Part shown: piece after piece, positions 1 through 6,144 of the stretch
Position numbering within the stretch: position 1 is the stretch's first letter
Layout: each line of letters starts with the position of its first letter
Virus record (IMG/VR): IMGVR_UViG_3300036800_000164
Location: 1-33,612 of that record
Direction: 5' to 3' (one strand)
DNA length: 33,612 bases
Source of the DNA: a virus
Made by a program: the position numbers and the translations under genes
Notes under the pieces: model-generated
Seen by the model: the letters and a program-made list of their open reading frames with translations, nothing else
Database searches by the model: none
What the model was told of the DNA's origin: nothing

Positions 1-485
1 CCGTCCACCGCGCCGCGCACCGCGCCGCCCACCGCGCCGCCCACCGCGCCGTCCACCGCGTCGCTCACCGCGCCGTCCACCGCGCCGCCCACCGCGCCGT
101 CCACCGTGTCGCTCACCGCGCCGTCCACCGCGCCGCTCACCGCGTCGCCCACCGCGCCGTCCACCGCGCCGCTCACCGCGCCGCTCACCGCGCCGCTCAC
201 CGCGTCGCCCGTGTGGGGTCGCTGGTGTCTCTGCGTGGCTTCGATCAGCTCGATCGCGACGGCCGCGGCCGGCGCAGCAAGGGCCATCACCATCGGTGAT
301 GAGACCCACACCACGACTGCGGGCCACTCGATCCCGGCGAACCGGTAGCAGTCCTGCACAGCGGCCTCGAACTTCTGGCGATCAGCGTCTCCCGTGCGCA
401 GACCGATATCGATCCAGCGGTCCGCCCATTCATCCATTCTGGCGCGCTCACCGTCGGCGAGCACATTGATGCGTGTCACTGTCAT
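1..485 (-). CDS. DUF6745-like protein, N-terminal part (3' end outside the window)
   Basis: An open minus-strand frame of about 161 codons runs from an ATG at 485 to the left edge without a stop. A GAGGAG ribosome site lies about 9 nt before the ATG. The N-terminus (MTVTRINVLADGERARMDEW) is followed by a W-x-x-x-G-L-x-T-x-x-x-D-R stretch, a C-Y-x-F-A-G-I-x-W-P segment and a V-V-W-V-S-S-P stretch. I associate this layout with the actinobacterial DUF6745-type family. After about 92 residues it becomes 17 tetrapeptides of the type [GSDR][GD]-A-V, coded by a 12-bp tandem repeat. No enzymatic motif is visible in the part seen, and the function is unknown. It is the last gene seen in the early operon, after a hairpin terminator at 541-570, so it may be transcribed separately. 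The family assignment is from memory and moderately sure; the reading frame is sure. Confidence 0.75.
   Translation of the reverse strand, partial: MTVTRINVLADGERARMDEWADRWIDIGLRTGDADRQKFEAAVQDCYRFAGIEWPAVVVWVSSPMVMALAAPAAAVAIELIEATQRHQRPHTGDAVSGAVSGAVSGAVDGAVGDAVSGAVDGAVSDTVDGAVGGAVDGAVSDAVDGAVGGAVGGAVRGAVD
6..209. repeat. 17 tandem copies of a degenerate 12-bp unit
   Basis: The consensus on the plus strand is CACCGCGCCGYC. Changes fall mainly at the last two bases and at one C/T position. The unit length is a multiple of three, so the array stays in frame in the minus-strand gene and codes for a run of x-[GD]-A-V tetrapeptides. A partial unit occupies 1-5, so the array may continue left of the window. 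Confidence 0.95.
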
Positions 486-540
486 CAGAAAGATCTCCTC
501 TGTCACGGCTGATCGCAAAGGGTGGTGGGGGGCGCGGGTA

Positions 541-570
541 CCGCGGGCCGTCGTTGACGACGGCCCGCGG
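541..570 (-). terminator. perfect GC-rich hairpin after the 591-923 gene
   Basis: Arms CCGCGGGCCGTCGT and ACGACGGCCCGCGG pair perfectly (14 bp) around a 2-nt centre. It lies 20 bp beyond the stop of the gene at 591-923 and upstream of the 485 start. There is no T-tract on the minus strand, as is common for GC-rich actinobacterial hairpin terminators. It could also act as an attenuator before the DUF6745-like gene. Confidence 0.7.
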
Positions 571-590
571 TAACTCGCCGCCTTGGTGCC

Positions 591-923
591 TCAGTCGGCG
601 ACGCGGCGCGGCGCGGCGGCCGTGTACTCGCGCTGACGCCGCAGGATGTAGCCGCCGGCGGGGAGGGTGACGGTGTCATGCTCCTCGTGCCGGATCGCGA
701 CTTCCGCGTCGACCTGGAGGAACCGGTCGGCCATCTCGCTCAGGTCGGCCGAGCAGAACAGGGTTGCGGCGTCGTCGGCGATGGCGTGGTGGTGCCCGGT
801 GACCTCTCCCTCGGCGAGAATGATGCGCCCGTTGACGCGGTCGATGGGCTTGAGGTTGCGGGGCATCGCGGTGATTGGAATGAGCAGGATGTCGCCCTGC
901 CGGTAGGGGTGCTGTGCCTTCAT
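591..923 (-). CDS. conserved hypothetical protein with GDILLIPI and HEEH-type motifs (110 aa)
   Basis: A 110-residue protein starting MKAQHPYRQGDILLIP. The ATG at 923 is preceded by AGGAG at a good distance, so the longer upstream frame is rejected. Visible blocks are GDILLIPI (10-17), LAEGEVTGHHHAI (37-49), HEEHDTV (79-85) and a C-terminal QREY (97-100). I recognise this pattern as a small all-beta-looking protein of actinobacterial mobile elements, often found near DUF6745-type proteins, but I know no assigned activity. The histidine clusters (three adjacent His at 44-46, and HEEH) could bind a metal; that is inference. It sits at the end of a same-strand early operon and is followed by a strong hairpin. 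Confidence 0.85.
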   Translation of the reverse strand: MKAQHPYRQGDILLIPITAMPRNLKPIDRVNGRIILAEGEVTGHHHAIADDAATLFCSADLSEMADRFLQVDAEVAIRHEEHDTVTLPAGGYILRRQREYTAAAPRRVAD

Positions 924-976
924 GTTCGCTCCTTCGCTGGTTGCAAGAAATTGAAGACAGCGTGCTGCTGCGCTTC

Positions 977-1195
977 TCAGCTGCCGGTTACGTATGCGCG
1001 GGCGGGGATGCGCAGCTCGCTGTCGACGATGGTGATGGCCGGGCCACCTCCGGGTGAGCCCTGGATCGTGCAGTTGCTGATCGTTGCGCCGGTCGGCCGC
1101 AGCTCGTTGATGTACGGTGCGAGTTGCGCCACGATCCAGCGCAAGACCCGGTCCTTGGCATCGGCGATGCGGTCGGCTGCGGCCTCGGGGGTCAT
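977..1195 (-). CDS. hypothetical phage protein (72 aa)
   Basis: The protein starts MTPEAAADRIADAKDRVLRW and has an amphipathic helical N-terminal half. The second half is Gly/Ile/Thr-rich and beta-looking. The ATG at 1195 overlaps the upstream stop as ATGA and has AAGGAG 8 nt before it. A GTG at 1201 is rejected because its spacing to that ribosome site would be only 2 nt. No recognisable family. Its place in the chain implies co-translation with the 81-aa gene upstream. Confidence 0.75.
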   Translation of the reverse strand: MTPEAAADRIADAKDRVLRWIVAQLAPYINELRPTGATISNCTIQGSPGGGPAITIVDSELRIPARAYVTGS

Positions 1196-1437
1196 GACCA
1201 CTTCTCCTTGGGCACGGTCTCGATCGCGCGGGTGCGGTAGTTGACGTTCCGGACGGGGATGCCGGCGAACACGCCGACCTGGTCACCGACGACCTTCTTG
1301 ATCGCGGCAAGATCGTTCGTCGCCGGCGTCGCCTGGTGCGGCTCACCGACCGGGGTGAGGACACCGTTCGCGGGGTCGACGGTGTACACGTAGTAGCTCG
1401 TCGTCTTCTCCGCCGCGGGCTGGGTCTCGGTGCTCAT
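1192..1437 (-). CDS. hypothetical phage protein (81 aa)
   Basis: The protein starts MSTETQPAAEKTTSYYVYTV and continues with a YTVDPANGVLTPVG-type beta segment, then a more helical middle (AAIKKVVGD) and a charged tail ending KEKWS. The ATG at 1437 overlaps the preceding stop by 4 bp (ATGA) and has GGAGG upstream. No family recognised. The neighbours (four-cysteine protein, helicase) suggest the early DNA-metabolism module, but nothing in the sequence shows an activity. Confidence 0.8.
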   Translation of the reverse strand: MSTETQPAAEKTTSYYVYTVDPANGVLTPVGEPHQATPATNDLAAIKKVVGDQVGVFAGIPVRNVNYRTRAIETVPKEKWS

Positions 1438-2174
1438 GACGTGGCCTCCACCGTGTCGCGGGGCTGGTCAACGTCGTTGACGGCCGGCATCCGCTCGAGG
1501 ATGGGACGCAACATGCTGGTGTACTCCAGGGCCTTCGCGGCCTCACCGGGGTCGAGGCGGCCGCTGAGAGTGGGGACAGCGAACGCGTACTTCACGCCGT
1601 CGGGGTTCGTGTCGGTGTCGAGCGTCAGCGTCGTGACGACCTGGTCGAGGCGAAGCATCGCCGACGCGAGGTTCAGGCGGTACTTCTTCGCGGGTGCGAG
1701 CGACTGCGGCGGCAGCGACAGTACGATCGGCAGCAGCTGATCGGGGGTGAGGAGAAACCACTGCTCCATCTGCTTGCATGCCTGGCCGCGGCCGGCTTTG
1801 TCGGTCCCGAACTGGGCGAGCGGGCAGCTCGCGCACTCGCCGCCCGGGTCGCCGACGCCGACGCGGTTGTCGTCGCTTGAGCATTGCGGCGGCTCTGAGC
1901 CCTTGAACTCGCCGGGCCAGTAGCCGCGAACGAGCTTGAAGTGAACGACGATCCCACTGATTTCCTTCAGCGGGATCGTGCCCTCAATGGTGGGCATCTC
2001 CCACGTCCGGCCGCCCGACCCGGGGATCTTGACGCGCGGCAGGTCAAACGGACTGATTTCCTGGCCGCCAAAGTTGGCCTGCACAACGGCCTGAACTTGG
2101 TCGGGCTCATGGTTGAGGGCGAGAAAGCCGCCCGGTGGGATCGGCGCAGCGAGCGCCGTACTGGTGGGTGCCAT
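1434..2174 (-). CDS. phage four-cysteine protein, possibly nucleic-acid binding (246 aa)
   Basis: The frame extends upstream, but composition and a sensible N-terminus (MAPTSTALAAPIPPGGF) place the start at ATG 2174. Four cysteines at residues 98, 114, 117 and 133 form a likely zinc site (C-x15-C-x2-C-x15-C) containing CASCPLAQFG. I have seen this pattern in uncharacterised early proteins of phages of Gram-positive bacteria. The rest is mixed alpha/beta with no membrane segment. Its position next to the SNF2 helicase and the 162-aa protein fits a role in replication or recombination, for example single-strand DNA binding. That role is inference from context only. Confidence 0.8.
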   Translation of the reverse strand: MAPTSTALAAPIPPGGFLALNHEPDQVQAVVQANFGGQEISPFDLPRVKIPGSGGRTWEMPTIEGTIPLKEISGIVVHFKLVRGYWPGEFKGSEPPQCSSDDNRVGVGDPGGECASCPLAQFGTDKAGRGQACKQMEQWFLLTPDQLLPIVLSLPPQSLAPAKKYRLNLASAMLRLDQVVTTLTLDTDTNPDGVKYAFAVPTLSGRLDPGEAAKALEYTSMLRPILERMPAVNDVDQPRDTVEATS

Positions 2175-2205
2175 GGGGTGTGGGTCCTTTCGGTGTCGGC
2201 TCGGG

Positions 2206-2694
2206 TTAGGAGCGGACGCTGAGGGTGTGATCTTCGGTGAGCTCAATGAGCCCGTGAAGCGGGGTTGGGAGGAGCTGGTCGAGCGGCGCGGGCTCACCGG
2301 TTTCTTCGAGGTGGTTGCGCGCGAGCTCCCGGAAGTGCGCGGACAGCGACTGGACGTTGAAGCCCTTCTGCACGAAAGCCGCGAGGCCCGGCACGTTCTC
2401 GAGCGCGGCGGCGGCGGCGTCCTTGTCACCGTTCGCGGCGCGAGCCCAGATCTGGCGCGTGATCGACACGAGCTTGCCGCTCTGGGCGTGCCGCTTCCCG
2501 CTGACACCCTCCTGGGTGAACAGCTCGAGGAGCTGCTCCTCGAGCGGGCTGAGCTCATCCTTGATGAGGCGCAGCTCCCGCTCAAGATCGGTTTTGCGGG
2601 CTTTGGCGGTCACGAAGCGGTCGAGGACGGTGCCGGGCTCGGGGCCCGGGTCACCGTCCCAGGGGATGTCGGTTGCGGTGACGGTGTCGTTCAC
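2206..2694 (-). CDS. phage hypothetical protein, coiled-coil N-terminal half (162 aa)
   Basis: Starts at GTG 2694, overlapping the helicase stop as GTGA, with AAAGG upstream. Residues about 25-65 form a charged heptad-like helix (KARKTDLERELRLIKDELSP). A GKLVSITRQIWARA segment and a conserved-looking FNVQSLSAHFRELAR block follow near the C-terminus. This order is known to me from uncharacterised early phage proteins beside helicase or recombination genes. No catalytic residues stand out. Translational coupling to the helicase suggests the two products are made together. Confidence 0.8.
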   Translation of the reverse strand: MNDTVTATDIPWDGDPGPEPGTVLDRFVTAKARKTDLERELRLIKDELSPLEEQLLELFTQEGVSGKRHAQSGKLVSITRQIWARAANGDKDAAAAALENVPGLAAFVQKGFNVQSLSAHFRELARNHLEETGEPAPLDQLLPTPLHGLIELTEDHTLSVRS

Positions 2695-4220
2695 GGCTGG
2701 CCTTTCAGGTGGCTGAGGACGGTGTTCACGATGTCGCGACGTCGGTGCAGTGCCTGGTAGATCGCGACGTCGACGGTGTCGTTCGCGAGAAGGTGGATGT
2801 AGGTGACGTGGCGGGACTGGCCGGGGCGGTGAAGGCGCTTGCGTGACTGGAGGTAGTCGGCCAGCGCGAAGCCGAGCGAGAAGTAGATGCCGTACCGGGC
2901 GCGGGTCAGGTCAATGCCGACGCCGCCGGCCTGGACCTGGACGGCGAGGACGTCAATGTCGTCACGCATCGTTGAGCGGTCCGTCAGGCCGCCGCGGTCA
3001 CGGCCTGACAGTTCGCCGTAGCGGCGGCCCTGCTGCACGCACACAGCCATGACCTGGTCGAGGTCGTGGTGGAAGCGGCAGAACACCACGATCGGCTCAC
3101 GCCGCTCGAGGTCCTCGATGACGTCTGCGAGCAGCTTGGTCTTCTCGGGGGGGTCGGCGAGCTGATGCTGCACCCCGGTCTGCGCGTCGACGGCGAACCC
3201 GTTCGTGACCTGCGCCAACCGCAGGATGTTGACCATGGCGTTCGCCGCCGTCACGACCCCCGACTCGAGGTCGGCAATCAGATGCTTCTGAAGGTCCTTG
3301 TACACGCGCCTGGCGGCAGGTTCAAGGTCGGTCGTGCGGTACAGGTCGACGGGCTCAGCAAGCCCGAGTGCCTTGTCCAGGTCTTCCTGGCTGACCTGAA
3401 ACATGACCTGGCCGGCGAGACGGTAGAACTCCTCCGCGCGATCCATGCGCAGGCCCTCGTAGATCGCCTGTCCGTTCGGACCAGTCAGGTACAGCGGCTC
3501 TCCACCAACGAGGATCGGGTCACCCGCCTTGTCGCGCATCATGCGCTTCTGACCGAACCGTGCTTTGAACGCCGCGTTCGACGTACCGAAAATGCTGGGG
3601 TCCAGGGCCCGGTACTGGGCGTACAGGTCCAAGGCGCCGTGCGGCATCGGTGTGCCCGTCAGCTCAAGGACCCTCGCGCCGCGCGCGCGGTTGCGCTGGC
3701 ATAGTCGGCCAATGAACCGTGACTGCTGGCCGCCGGCGCTCTTGATGCGGTGACTCTCATCCACCACGATCAGGTCCCACGGGATCTGAAGCAGTGTCGC
3801 GGCCATCGCCGGGGCGGGCGACGCCTCGAGGTTCACGACAGCGCAGAACGGGCGGCACAACCGGTCAGCGTCCAGGAGGTCGCGTTGCAGTTGCTCCGCG
3901 CGTTTCGCGACCGACGGGTTCGTGAGCGGTCCCCTCGCGCCCTGCACGCGGCCGCGGCTCACGTGCCATGTGCGGGCGGCGTGCTGCTCGAGCTGGTCGG
4001 GCCACACGCCGACGACGTTCTTCGGGCACAACACCAACATCCGCGCCACCAGCTGGTGCTCAGCGGCGGCGATCGCGATCGCTCCTTTGCCGCCGCCCAT
4101 CCCGATCGCGAGCATCGTCCCCTGCCGCTTCAGGAGGTAGTCGAGCGCGGCGGCCTGATGTGGCCACGGCTCCATCCGCAGCGGCCAGCTGGCCGCGGGC
4201 GCAAGCGTCTGCGTGCTCAT
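2691..4220 (-). CDS. SNF2-family (superfamily 2) DNA helicase/ATPase (509 aa)
   Basis: A DNA-dependent ATPase of the Swi2/Snf2 type, expected to remodel or unwind DNA in early replication or recombination. The start at ATG 4220 overlaps the preceding stop by 4 bp; the longer frame is a shadow. Motifs in order: HQAAALDYLL (Q-like, 21-30), Walker A region GMGGGKGA (40-47), DESH (154-157), LTGTPM (187-192), then a C-terminal RecA lobe with GGVGIDLTRA, QSRKRLHRPGQ (motif VI arginines) and HLLANDTVD. The length is normal for phage SNF2 proteins without extra domains. Oddity: the P-loop has Gly where GK[ST] normally ends in Ser or Thr. The family call is sure; the role in this phage is inferred. 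Confidence 0.93.
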   Translation of the reverse strand: MSTQTLAPAASWPLRMEPWPHQAAALDYLLKRQGTMLAIGMGGGKGAIAIAAAEHQLVARMLVLCPKNVVGVWPDQLEQHAARTWHVSRGRVQGARGPLTNPSVAKRAEQLQRDLLDADRLCRPFCAVVNLEASPAPAMAATLLQIPWDLIVVDESHRIKSAGGQQSRFIGRLCQRNRARGARVLELTGTPMPHGALDLYAQYRALDPSIFGTSNAAFKARFGQKRMMRDKAGDPILVGGEPLYLTGPNGQAIYEGLRMDRAEEFYRLAGQVMFQVSQEDLDKALGLAEPVDLYRTTDLEPAARRVYKDLQKHLIADLESGVVTAANAMVNILRLAQVTNGFAVDAQTGVQHQLADPPEKTKLLADVIEDLERREPIVVFCRFHHDLDQVMAVCVQQGRRYGELSGRDRGGLTDRSTMRDDIDVLAVQVQAGGVGIDLTRARYGIYFSLGFALADYLQSRKRLHRPGQSRHVTYIHLLANDTVDVAIYQALHRRRDIVNTVLSHLKGQP

Positions 4221-4387
4221 GCCGCGTCCTGCGCGAGCTCGGCCCGCATCTGAAGCCACTCCGGCTCCCAGTGCCACGGCTTCTCGAGGAAACACGCAAC
4301 GTCGGGCTCGTGGCCGTGGTCCTCGAGCCACAGCCACAGGGCGTGCAGGTTCTCATGGTCGATGTACCACGCCGGCGGGTTACGCAT
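4217..4387 (-). CDS. small acidic, Trp-rich phage protein (56 aa)
   Basis: Read directly from the minus strand: starts MRNPPAWYIDHENLHALWLW and ends LAQDAA. It has 6 Trp in 56 residues, with LWLWLEDHGHEPDV and FLEKPWHWEPEWLQM segments. It overlaps the helicase start by 4 bp (ATGA) and the upstream gene by 8 bp. This looks like the small proteins with a FLxKPWxW motif that accompany helicases in other phages; I know no function. Coupling to the helicase suggests a helper or independent early role. Confidence 0.75.
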   Translation of the reverse strand: MRNPPAWYIDHENLHALWLWLEDHGHEPDVACFLEKPWHWEPEWLQMRAELAQDAA

Positions 4388-4610
4388 TGAGTTTCACGCG
4401 TTTAGCTGACCGTAGGGGGGGGGTGTAGCCCAGTGTGGCGTCACGGTAAACACTGGTGTGATCGGTGCATAACGACAGGTACGGTGACCCTTCGCCGCGG
4501 CGAATCCAGCTGGTCGCGCTGTGCGGGCAGCCATCCCATTGGCAGCGCCACACGCCGAAGCCGGCGTGTTGGGTGCCGCGGCGGCCCGCTGGCTGGCGGC
4601 CCCGGTTCAC
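4380..4610 (-). CDS. zinc-finger-like small protein (76 aa)
   Basis: Starts at GTG 4610, overlapping the upstream stop as GTGA; longer upstream frames have no coding look. Residues Cys23, Cys28, Cys48 and His51 (C-QWDG-C ... C-TD-H) form a likely CCCH zinc site in a WRCQWDGCPHSAT context. The C-terminus is basic (RSAKRVKLNA). Such one-finger proteins are common in early regions of actinophages and are usually uncharacterised. Nucleic-acid or protein binding is plausible but not shown. Confidence 0.75.
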   Translation of the reverse strand: MNRGRQPAGRRGTQHAGFGVWRCQWDGCPHSATSWIRRGEGSPYLSLCTDHTSVYRDATLGYTPPLRSAKRVKLNA

Positions 4611-4846
4611 GGCGTGCACGCGAGGGTTACGATGAGAAACGATGGGGTGGGCCCGTCGAGAACGGCGAGCTTCGCCAGCCCAACGTCTGCGGTTGTCATG
4701 TTGGTTACGACGGCGTTCAAGTCGCGCAGGAACCTTTCGGCGCCGGCGCGGTGCGCGGCCTCCGCGTGGATCGTGATCGCGGGCCCGCGGGAGCCGCGGC
4801 CCCAGCTGACGCCACGATTGCCGTCGGGTCCAAGGGTGTGACTCAT
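4607..4846 (-). CDS. hypothetical phage protein (79 aa)
   Basis: Starts MSHTLGPDGNRGVSWGRGSR at ATG 4846, overlapping the upstream stop as ATGA. A GPAITIHAEAAHRAGAERFL segment is followed by an amphipathic helix (RDLNAVVTNM) and a hydrophobic C-terminal strand (SFLIVTLACTP). The C-terminal hydrophobic run is too short for a sure membrane anchor. No family recognised. It is part of the tightly packed early operon. Confidence 0.75.
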   Translation of the reverse strand: MSHTLGPDGNRGVSWGRGSRGPAITIHAEAAHRAGAERFLRDLNAVVTNMTTADVGLAKLAVLDGPTPSFLIVTLACTP

Positions 4847-5016
4847 GCGCGGGCCTTGGCGGCGTCTGCGGGGTAGGCGTCGCCGCGGCCGGGGTTGGGG
4901 CGACCGTCGGTGTCGCCGTCGCACAGCGGGTCGTACGCGTCACCGATGTCGACGAGGGAGGGGCGTTCACGAATCCAGTCGTGGCGCGCCTCATCCTCAA
5001 TTTGCTGATGCGTCAT
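4843..5016 (-). CDS. hypothetical acidic microprotein (57 aa)
   Basis: Starts MTHQQIEDEARHDWIRERPS at ATG 5016, overlapping the upstream stop as ATGA. It is strongly acidic and hydrophilic, with a helical N-terminal half and a Gly/Asp-rich tail (DPLCDGDTDGRPNPGRGDAY). No signal peptide, membrane segment or known motif. Confidence 0.65.
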   Translation of the reverse strand: MTHQQIEDEARHDWIRERPSLVDIGDAYDPLCDGDTDGRPNPGRGDAYPADAAKARA

Positions 5017-5096
5017 CGGTGACGCCTGGGCTCGAGGAGCGTCAGGATGATGAGGAGCGCCCACACTGCGAGGGGCGCGGCGAGAAGCGGCGTCAT
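5013..5096 (-). CDS. single-span membrane microprotein (27 aa)
   Basis: The frame MTPLLAAPLAVWALLIILTL plus LEPRRHR is one hydrophobic helix followed by a basic tail, which predicts an N-out/C-in or inner-leaflet anchor. Both ends overlap neighbours by the same ATGA arrangement (5093-5096 and 5013-5016), which supports real translation of so short a frame. The function is unknown. It is paired with a second membrane microprotein immediately upstream. Confidence 0.6.
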   Translation of the reverse strand: MTPLLAAPLAVWALLIILTLLEPRRHR

Positions 5097-5239
5097 GACC
5101 GCGACCAGTCATCATCAGCGGGCTGGTGCAGCGGTGGCTGGTCGGTGATGATGACCGCGACGAGAAACACGATCGCGCCGAGCAGGCTGAGAAAGCCGAT
5201 CGTGGCGAGAACCAGGAGCGTGGCGAGCAGGATGCTCAC
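5093..5239 (-). CDS. single-span membrane microprotein (48 aa)
   Basis: Starts at GTG 5239, overlapping the upstream stop as GTGA. Residues about 2-32 form one long hydrophobic stretch (SILLATLLVLATIGFLSLLG and onward), followed by an acidic, polar tail (DQPPLHQPADDDWSRS). It could be one transmembrane helix or a tight hairpin. It ends in an ATGA overlap with the next membrane microprotein. Candidate roles such as superinfection exclusion or membrane stress are inference only. Confidence 0.65.
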   Translation of the reverse strand: MSILLATLLVLATIGFLSLLGAIVFLVAVIITDQPPLHQPADDDWSRS

Positions 5240-5568
5240 GCGTCACCCCACCAGATCGACAGGAGGTGAACGTCACCGATCCGGGTCAGGATCTCGTCCG
5301 CGAGCCGCAACCGGATCTGGCCGTCGTCGCGGGCGCGGCCAATGATTCGCTGCTCACCCTTGGTGAGTTCGCGGTACCGGTCGCTTGCCGCGCCATGGGC
5401 GATCGGGTGGAGCGCCCCGAAGTGCTCGAGGATCGGGGTCGCATCGACATAGCCGTTGCGGCGCTGCGGGTGCCGTGTCCGGGCTGGGGAGCACTCTGGG
5501 TGCTCGCCGACACGGCAGAGATACCGCAGGCAGTGCGGGCACACCCCGGCAACGGCGGTCGCGGTCAT
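5236..5568 (-). CDS. zinc-binding hypothetical protein (110 aa)
   Basis: The N-terminus carries Cys10, Cys13, Cys18 and Cys26 (CPHCLRYLC...C), a likely zinc knuckle. The C-terminal two thirds look helical, with LTKGEQRIIGRARDDGQIRL and an ADEILTRIGD block that could be a helix-turn-helix-like fold. The start ATG 5568 overlaps the upstream stop as ATGA, and the 3' end overlaps the 48-aa membrane protein. No specific family recognised. DNA binding is a reasonable guess from the cysteine cluster and basic helix. Confidence 0.75.
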   Translation of the reverse strand: MTATAVAGVCPHCLRYLCRVGEHPECSPARTRHPQRRNGYVDATPILEHFGALHPIAHGAASDRYRELTKGEQRIIGRARDDGQIRLRLADEILTRIGDVHLLSIWWGDA

Positions 5569-5771
5569 GTGGCGTGGTCCTCGATCTCATCCCACGCCGC
5601 CCACGGCGCGAGATGATCGGCAACCAGGATCGCTTCCCGGCATTCCGGGCAGAACCACTCCTCATCGCGAAGCATCCACCTGGACGCAGCGTTGCGGAGG
5701 ATCGACGATGTTGCGGCGTGCTCAAGGTCGCTGTGGCCGCAGGTCGCGCACGTCACGGCCGCGGTCCTCAC
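5565..5771 (-). CDS. small zinc-ribbon-like protein (68 aa)
   Basis: Two CxxC pairs, Cys8/Cys11 and Cys41/Cys44 (CATC ... CPEC), are spaced as in a zinc ribbon. The start is GTG 5771; no strong ribosome site is seen, so an internal GTG a few codons later is possible. The C-terminus is acidic and Trp-rich (LAPWAAWDEIEDHAT). It is separated from the Cro-like gene by 97 bp in which I see no gene, and it heads the overlapping chain of small early genes. Confidence 0.7.
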   Translation of the reverse strand: MRTAAVTCATCGHSDLEHAATSSILRNAASRWMLRDEEWFCPECREAILVADHLAPWAAWDEIEDHAT

Positions 5772-5868
5772 GACGCCGCCCGGTTTTGCTTACGTCCTAT
5801 GTGTCCGGTCGCACACAACGCGCGACTCGATGGGTGCACACTGCGGTGATGGACGGTAAGACCACGCA

Positions 5869-6075
5869 TCAGGCAACGACCTTCGACTCATCGAAGAGGT
5901 CCGCTTCGGTCGTTCCGAGGGCGACGGCGATCGCGGCGCGCTGGTCGACCGGCACGTGAAGGCCGTTCGCGAAACGCGACAGCGTCGACTCCTGAATGCC
6001 GAGCTCGGCGGCGATGTCCTTCTGCGGCCGCCCGGAGGCAACGATCGCGAGCTTCAGGCGGGTGACCCGTTTCAT
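5869..6075 (-). CDS. Cro/C1-type HTH DNA-binding protein, Cro-like (68 aa)
   Basis: A 68-residue protein that is almost entirely an XRE-type helix-turn-helix: PQKDIAAELGI (second helix) and QESTLSRFANGLHVP (recognition helix and turn), then the usual ALGTTEADLF closing helix. It has no dimerisation or cleavage domain, as for Cro. It is the first gene of the leftward early operon, diverges from the plus-strand repressor-like gene, and lies under a promoter whose -10 is covered by a perfect palindrome. Expected role: repress the divergent repressor promoter and its own at lytic onset. Family sure, role inferred from layout. It could instead be an excisionase-type regulator. Confidence 0.85.
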   Translation of the reverse strand: MKRVTRLKLAIVASGRPQKDIAAELGIQESTLSRFANGLHVPVDQRAAIAVALGTTEADLFDESKVVA

Positions 6076-6078
6076 CGT

Positions 6079-6093
6079 GATACGAATCGTATC
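6079..6093. promoter_or_regulatory. 15-bp palindromic operator over the -10 box
   Basis: GATACGA-A-TCGTATC is a perfect palindrome with a single central base. It covers the -10 element and start site of the leftward promoter, which is a classical position for a phage repressor/Cro operator. A second ACGAATC lies 15 bp away at 6097-6103. Confidence 0.75.
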
Positions 6094-6115
6094 GCCACGA
6101 ATCAGGGTTTGTCAA
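6079..6115 (-). promoter_or_regulatory. early leftward promoter, near-leaderless
   Basis: On the minus strand TTGACA (6115-6110) is followed after 18 bp by TACGAT (6091-6086). The expected start of transcription, 6-8 nt further on, falls at about 6079, only 3-4 nt before the ATG at 6075. No ribosome site is present, which fits a leaderless mRNA as is common in actinobacteria. Confidence 0.75.
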
Positions 6116-6119
6116 ATCG

Positions 6120-6135
6120 TTGCGCAACTAGTTGC
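6120..6135. promoter_or_regulatory. overlapping palindromes before the repressor-like gene
   Basis: TTGCGCAA (6120-6127) overlaps GCAACTAGTTGC (6124-6135), both perfect palindromes, ending 9 bp before the ATG at 6145. They are a second operator candidate with a sequence unlike the 6079-6093 site, so a different protein may read it. No clear -35/-10 pair was found for the rightward promoter. Confidence 0.6.
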
Positions 6136-6144
6136 ATCCATGGG

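Noticed and set aside
106-348. 80-codon plus-strand frame with Thr-Ala-Pro repeats
   Set aside because: Antisense of the 12-bp repeat array; the minus-strand frame has a ribosome site and a conserved-looking N-terminus.
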